Source of the DNA: Pseudomonadota bacterium
GTDB taxonomy: Bacteria; Pseudomonadota; Alphaproteobacteria; Azospirillales; Azospirillaceae
DNA: 5,981 bases
Assembly (NCBI GenBank): GCA_023416455.1
Contig: JAEZHQ010000281.1
Span: 1 to 5,981, forward strand
Direction of reading: 5' to 3'
The notes below the pieces were generated by a model. It saw nothing but the letters and a program-made list of their open reading frames with translations. It did no database searches and was not told the origin of the DNA. Both the position numbers and the translations under genes were made by a program. Shown piece by piece: positions 5,188 through 5,981 of the stretch; the stretch's first letter is position 1; each line of letters starts with the position of its first letter.

Positions 5188-5981
5188 CCCCGCCCAGTCT
5201 GCGCCCCCCCAGCCTGTGGCGGGCGGTCTGCTTCGTCGCGGAACACACCTTCGTCGACGAGCTGTGGCCGCACGCCGGGGCGCACTGGAACGTTCCCCGC
5301 CCGCTCGTCCGCATCGCCCAGCAAAGCCTGGCCGAGCGGCGGGGCCGCTGGGAGGAGCTGTCGGGGCGCTTCCTCGCGGGCACGGACGAGCGGGCGCGCC
5401 TGGGCGCGCTCATCGACGGGCTGGACAAGGCCGGCGGCCTCCTCCTCCTGGCGACCGGGCACAAGGCCGGCGTCGCCGACCTCGCCCGCGCCGCGGGGAT
5501 CACCCACGGCGCGGCCCATCGCTCCCTGCGCCTCCTCGCCCGGCATTTCCTGATCGGGCCGGCCTTCCTGCGCGCGGCGATGACGGCCTTCCGGCTGCCC
5601 CCGGCGCGGATCACCGCGGCCCCCTTCGTTCCCCTGCGCAGCCGGTGGCGCGTGACGGCGAGCGAGGATGACATCGGGGCCTACCTGTACGCCTTCGCCG
5701 GACAGCCCCTTGAGGTGCCCAACCCGGTGCCGCTCGCGCTCGTCCAGCTTTCCGCCCTGCTGCACGACCCCTGGGTGATCATCCGCTCCATCCCGGGCGA
5801 GCTTCTGCACTCGGAGGAACGCCTGCGGGCGTCGTGCTACGGGCCGGTGGTCGACCAGATGATCGCCCAGGCCGAACGGCGCTGCGGCGAGGTCGAGCGG
5901 CTGCTGGCGCAGGCGGCCCCCGACGCGGCCGCCGCCGAAGCGGTGGCGGCGCGGGTGGCCGACCGGCTCGCCGCCCTCGGC
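5184..5981 (+). CDS. Unrecognised protein, possibly with a helix-turn-helix; 3' end beyond window
   Basis: An open frame of 266 codons runs to the window edge without a stop, with the same third-position G/C bias as its neighbours. The ATG overlaps the receptor's stop as ATGA. No Shine-Dalgarno is obvious, so translation is probably coupled to the receptor. I do not recognise the family. Visible parts: an aromatic N-terminal block (LWRAVCFVAEHTFVDELW, 11-28), an arginine-rich helix (45-65), a hydrophobic LLLLA (86-90), then VADLARAAGITHGAAHRSLR (97-116), which resembles a helix-turn-helix (alanine, glycine and hydrophobic spacing fit) but could be an ordinary helical pair. Next come a proline-rich middle (FRLPPARI, 136-143; EVPNPVPLAL, 177-186) and a charged, alanine-rich helical C-terminus (205-266), probably coiled. 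There is no signal peptide or clear membrane span, so it is likely cytoplasmic. Its position suggests a role with the PAS/receptor pair. Confidence 0.8.
   Translation, partial: MTPPSLRPPSLWRAVCFVAEHTFVDELWPHAGAHWNVPRPLVRIAQQSLAERRGRWEELSGRFLAGTDERARLGALIDGLDKAGGLLLLATGHKAGVADLARAAGITHGAAHRSLRLLARHFLIGPAFLRAAMTAFRLPPARITAAPFVPLRSRWRVTASEDDIGAYLYAFAGQPLEVPNPVPLALVQLSALLHDPWVIIRSIPGELLHSEERLRASCYGPVVDQMIAQAERRCGEVERLLAQAAPDAAAAEAVAARVADRLAALG

Noticed and set aside
3900..5810. Long minus-strand open frame opposite the second receptor and the unknown gene
   Set aside because: It is an Ala/Arg/Ser-rich antisense shadow. The plus strand has motif-level evidence for the receptor, plus ATGA coupling into the downstream frame.

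Overview
The window looks like chromosomal DNA of a very GC-rich alphaproteobacterium. The style resembles Azospirillum and other Rhodospirillales: strong G/C preference at third codon positions, arrays of chemoreceptor genes, and small stand-alone Aer-type PAS proteins. The assignment rests on protein flavour and base composition only. I see no RNA genes, insertion sequences, CRISPR array or attachment site.

Left part (1-1192): two divergent genes. On the minus strand is the first 50 codons of a probable winged-helix/BTAD (SARP-like) transcription regulator, cut by the window edge. On the plus strand is a complete class I SAM-dependent methyltransferase (368-1192). Between them lies a perfect TTGACGC direct repeat with a 4-base spacer (264-281), the geometry expected of a SARP-type operator. 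The methyltransferase is followed at once by a 12-bp perfect GC hairpin (1203-1236), a likely terminator.

Middle part (1237-1630): a long gene-free stretch. Its first half is strikingly AT-rich for this genome (16 G/C in 60 bases at 1301-1360) and probably holds the promoter of the chemotaxis operon. Its second half is a GC-rich leader with an inverted repeat just before the ribosome binding site.

Right part (1631-5981): four tightly packed plus-strand genes that look like one operon. They are (1) a 569-residue chemoreceptor with a periplasmic sCache_2-type sensor, a HAMP domain and a methylatable signalling domain; (2) a 174-residue cytoplasmic Aer-type PAS protein carrying the FAD-site residues of E. 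coli Aer; (3) a 434-residue receptor with only a two-helix membrane hairpin, HAMP-like linkers and a signalling domain; and (4) an unrecognised gene, open at the window end, whose ATG overlaps the stop of gene 3 as ATGA. Genes 2 and 3 overlap by 23 bases. Together they carry the parts of Aer on two polypeptides, as in the CetB/CetA energy-taxis pair of Campylobacter jejuni.

Working model (inference): the operon builds two inputs to one chemotaxis array. One is a conventional receptor for small carboxylate-like ligands. The other is a split redox/energy sensor in which the PAS protein signals through the membrane-anchored receptor. The second receptor aligns without gaps to the first, but lacks the glutamate/glutamine pairs at the methylation positions and has alanine in place of a very conserved glutamate near the hairpin tip. 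This suggests methylation-independent behaviour. The unknown fourth gene is translationally coupled to this pair and is the best candidate for an undescribed component.
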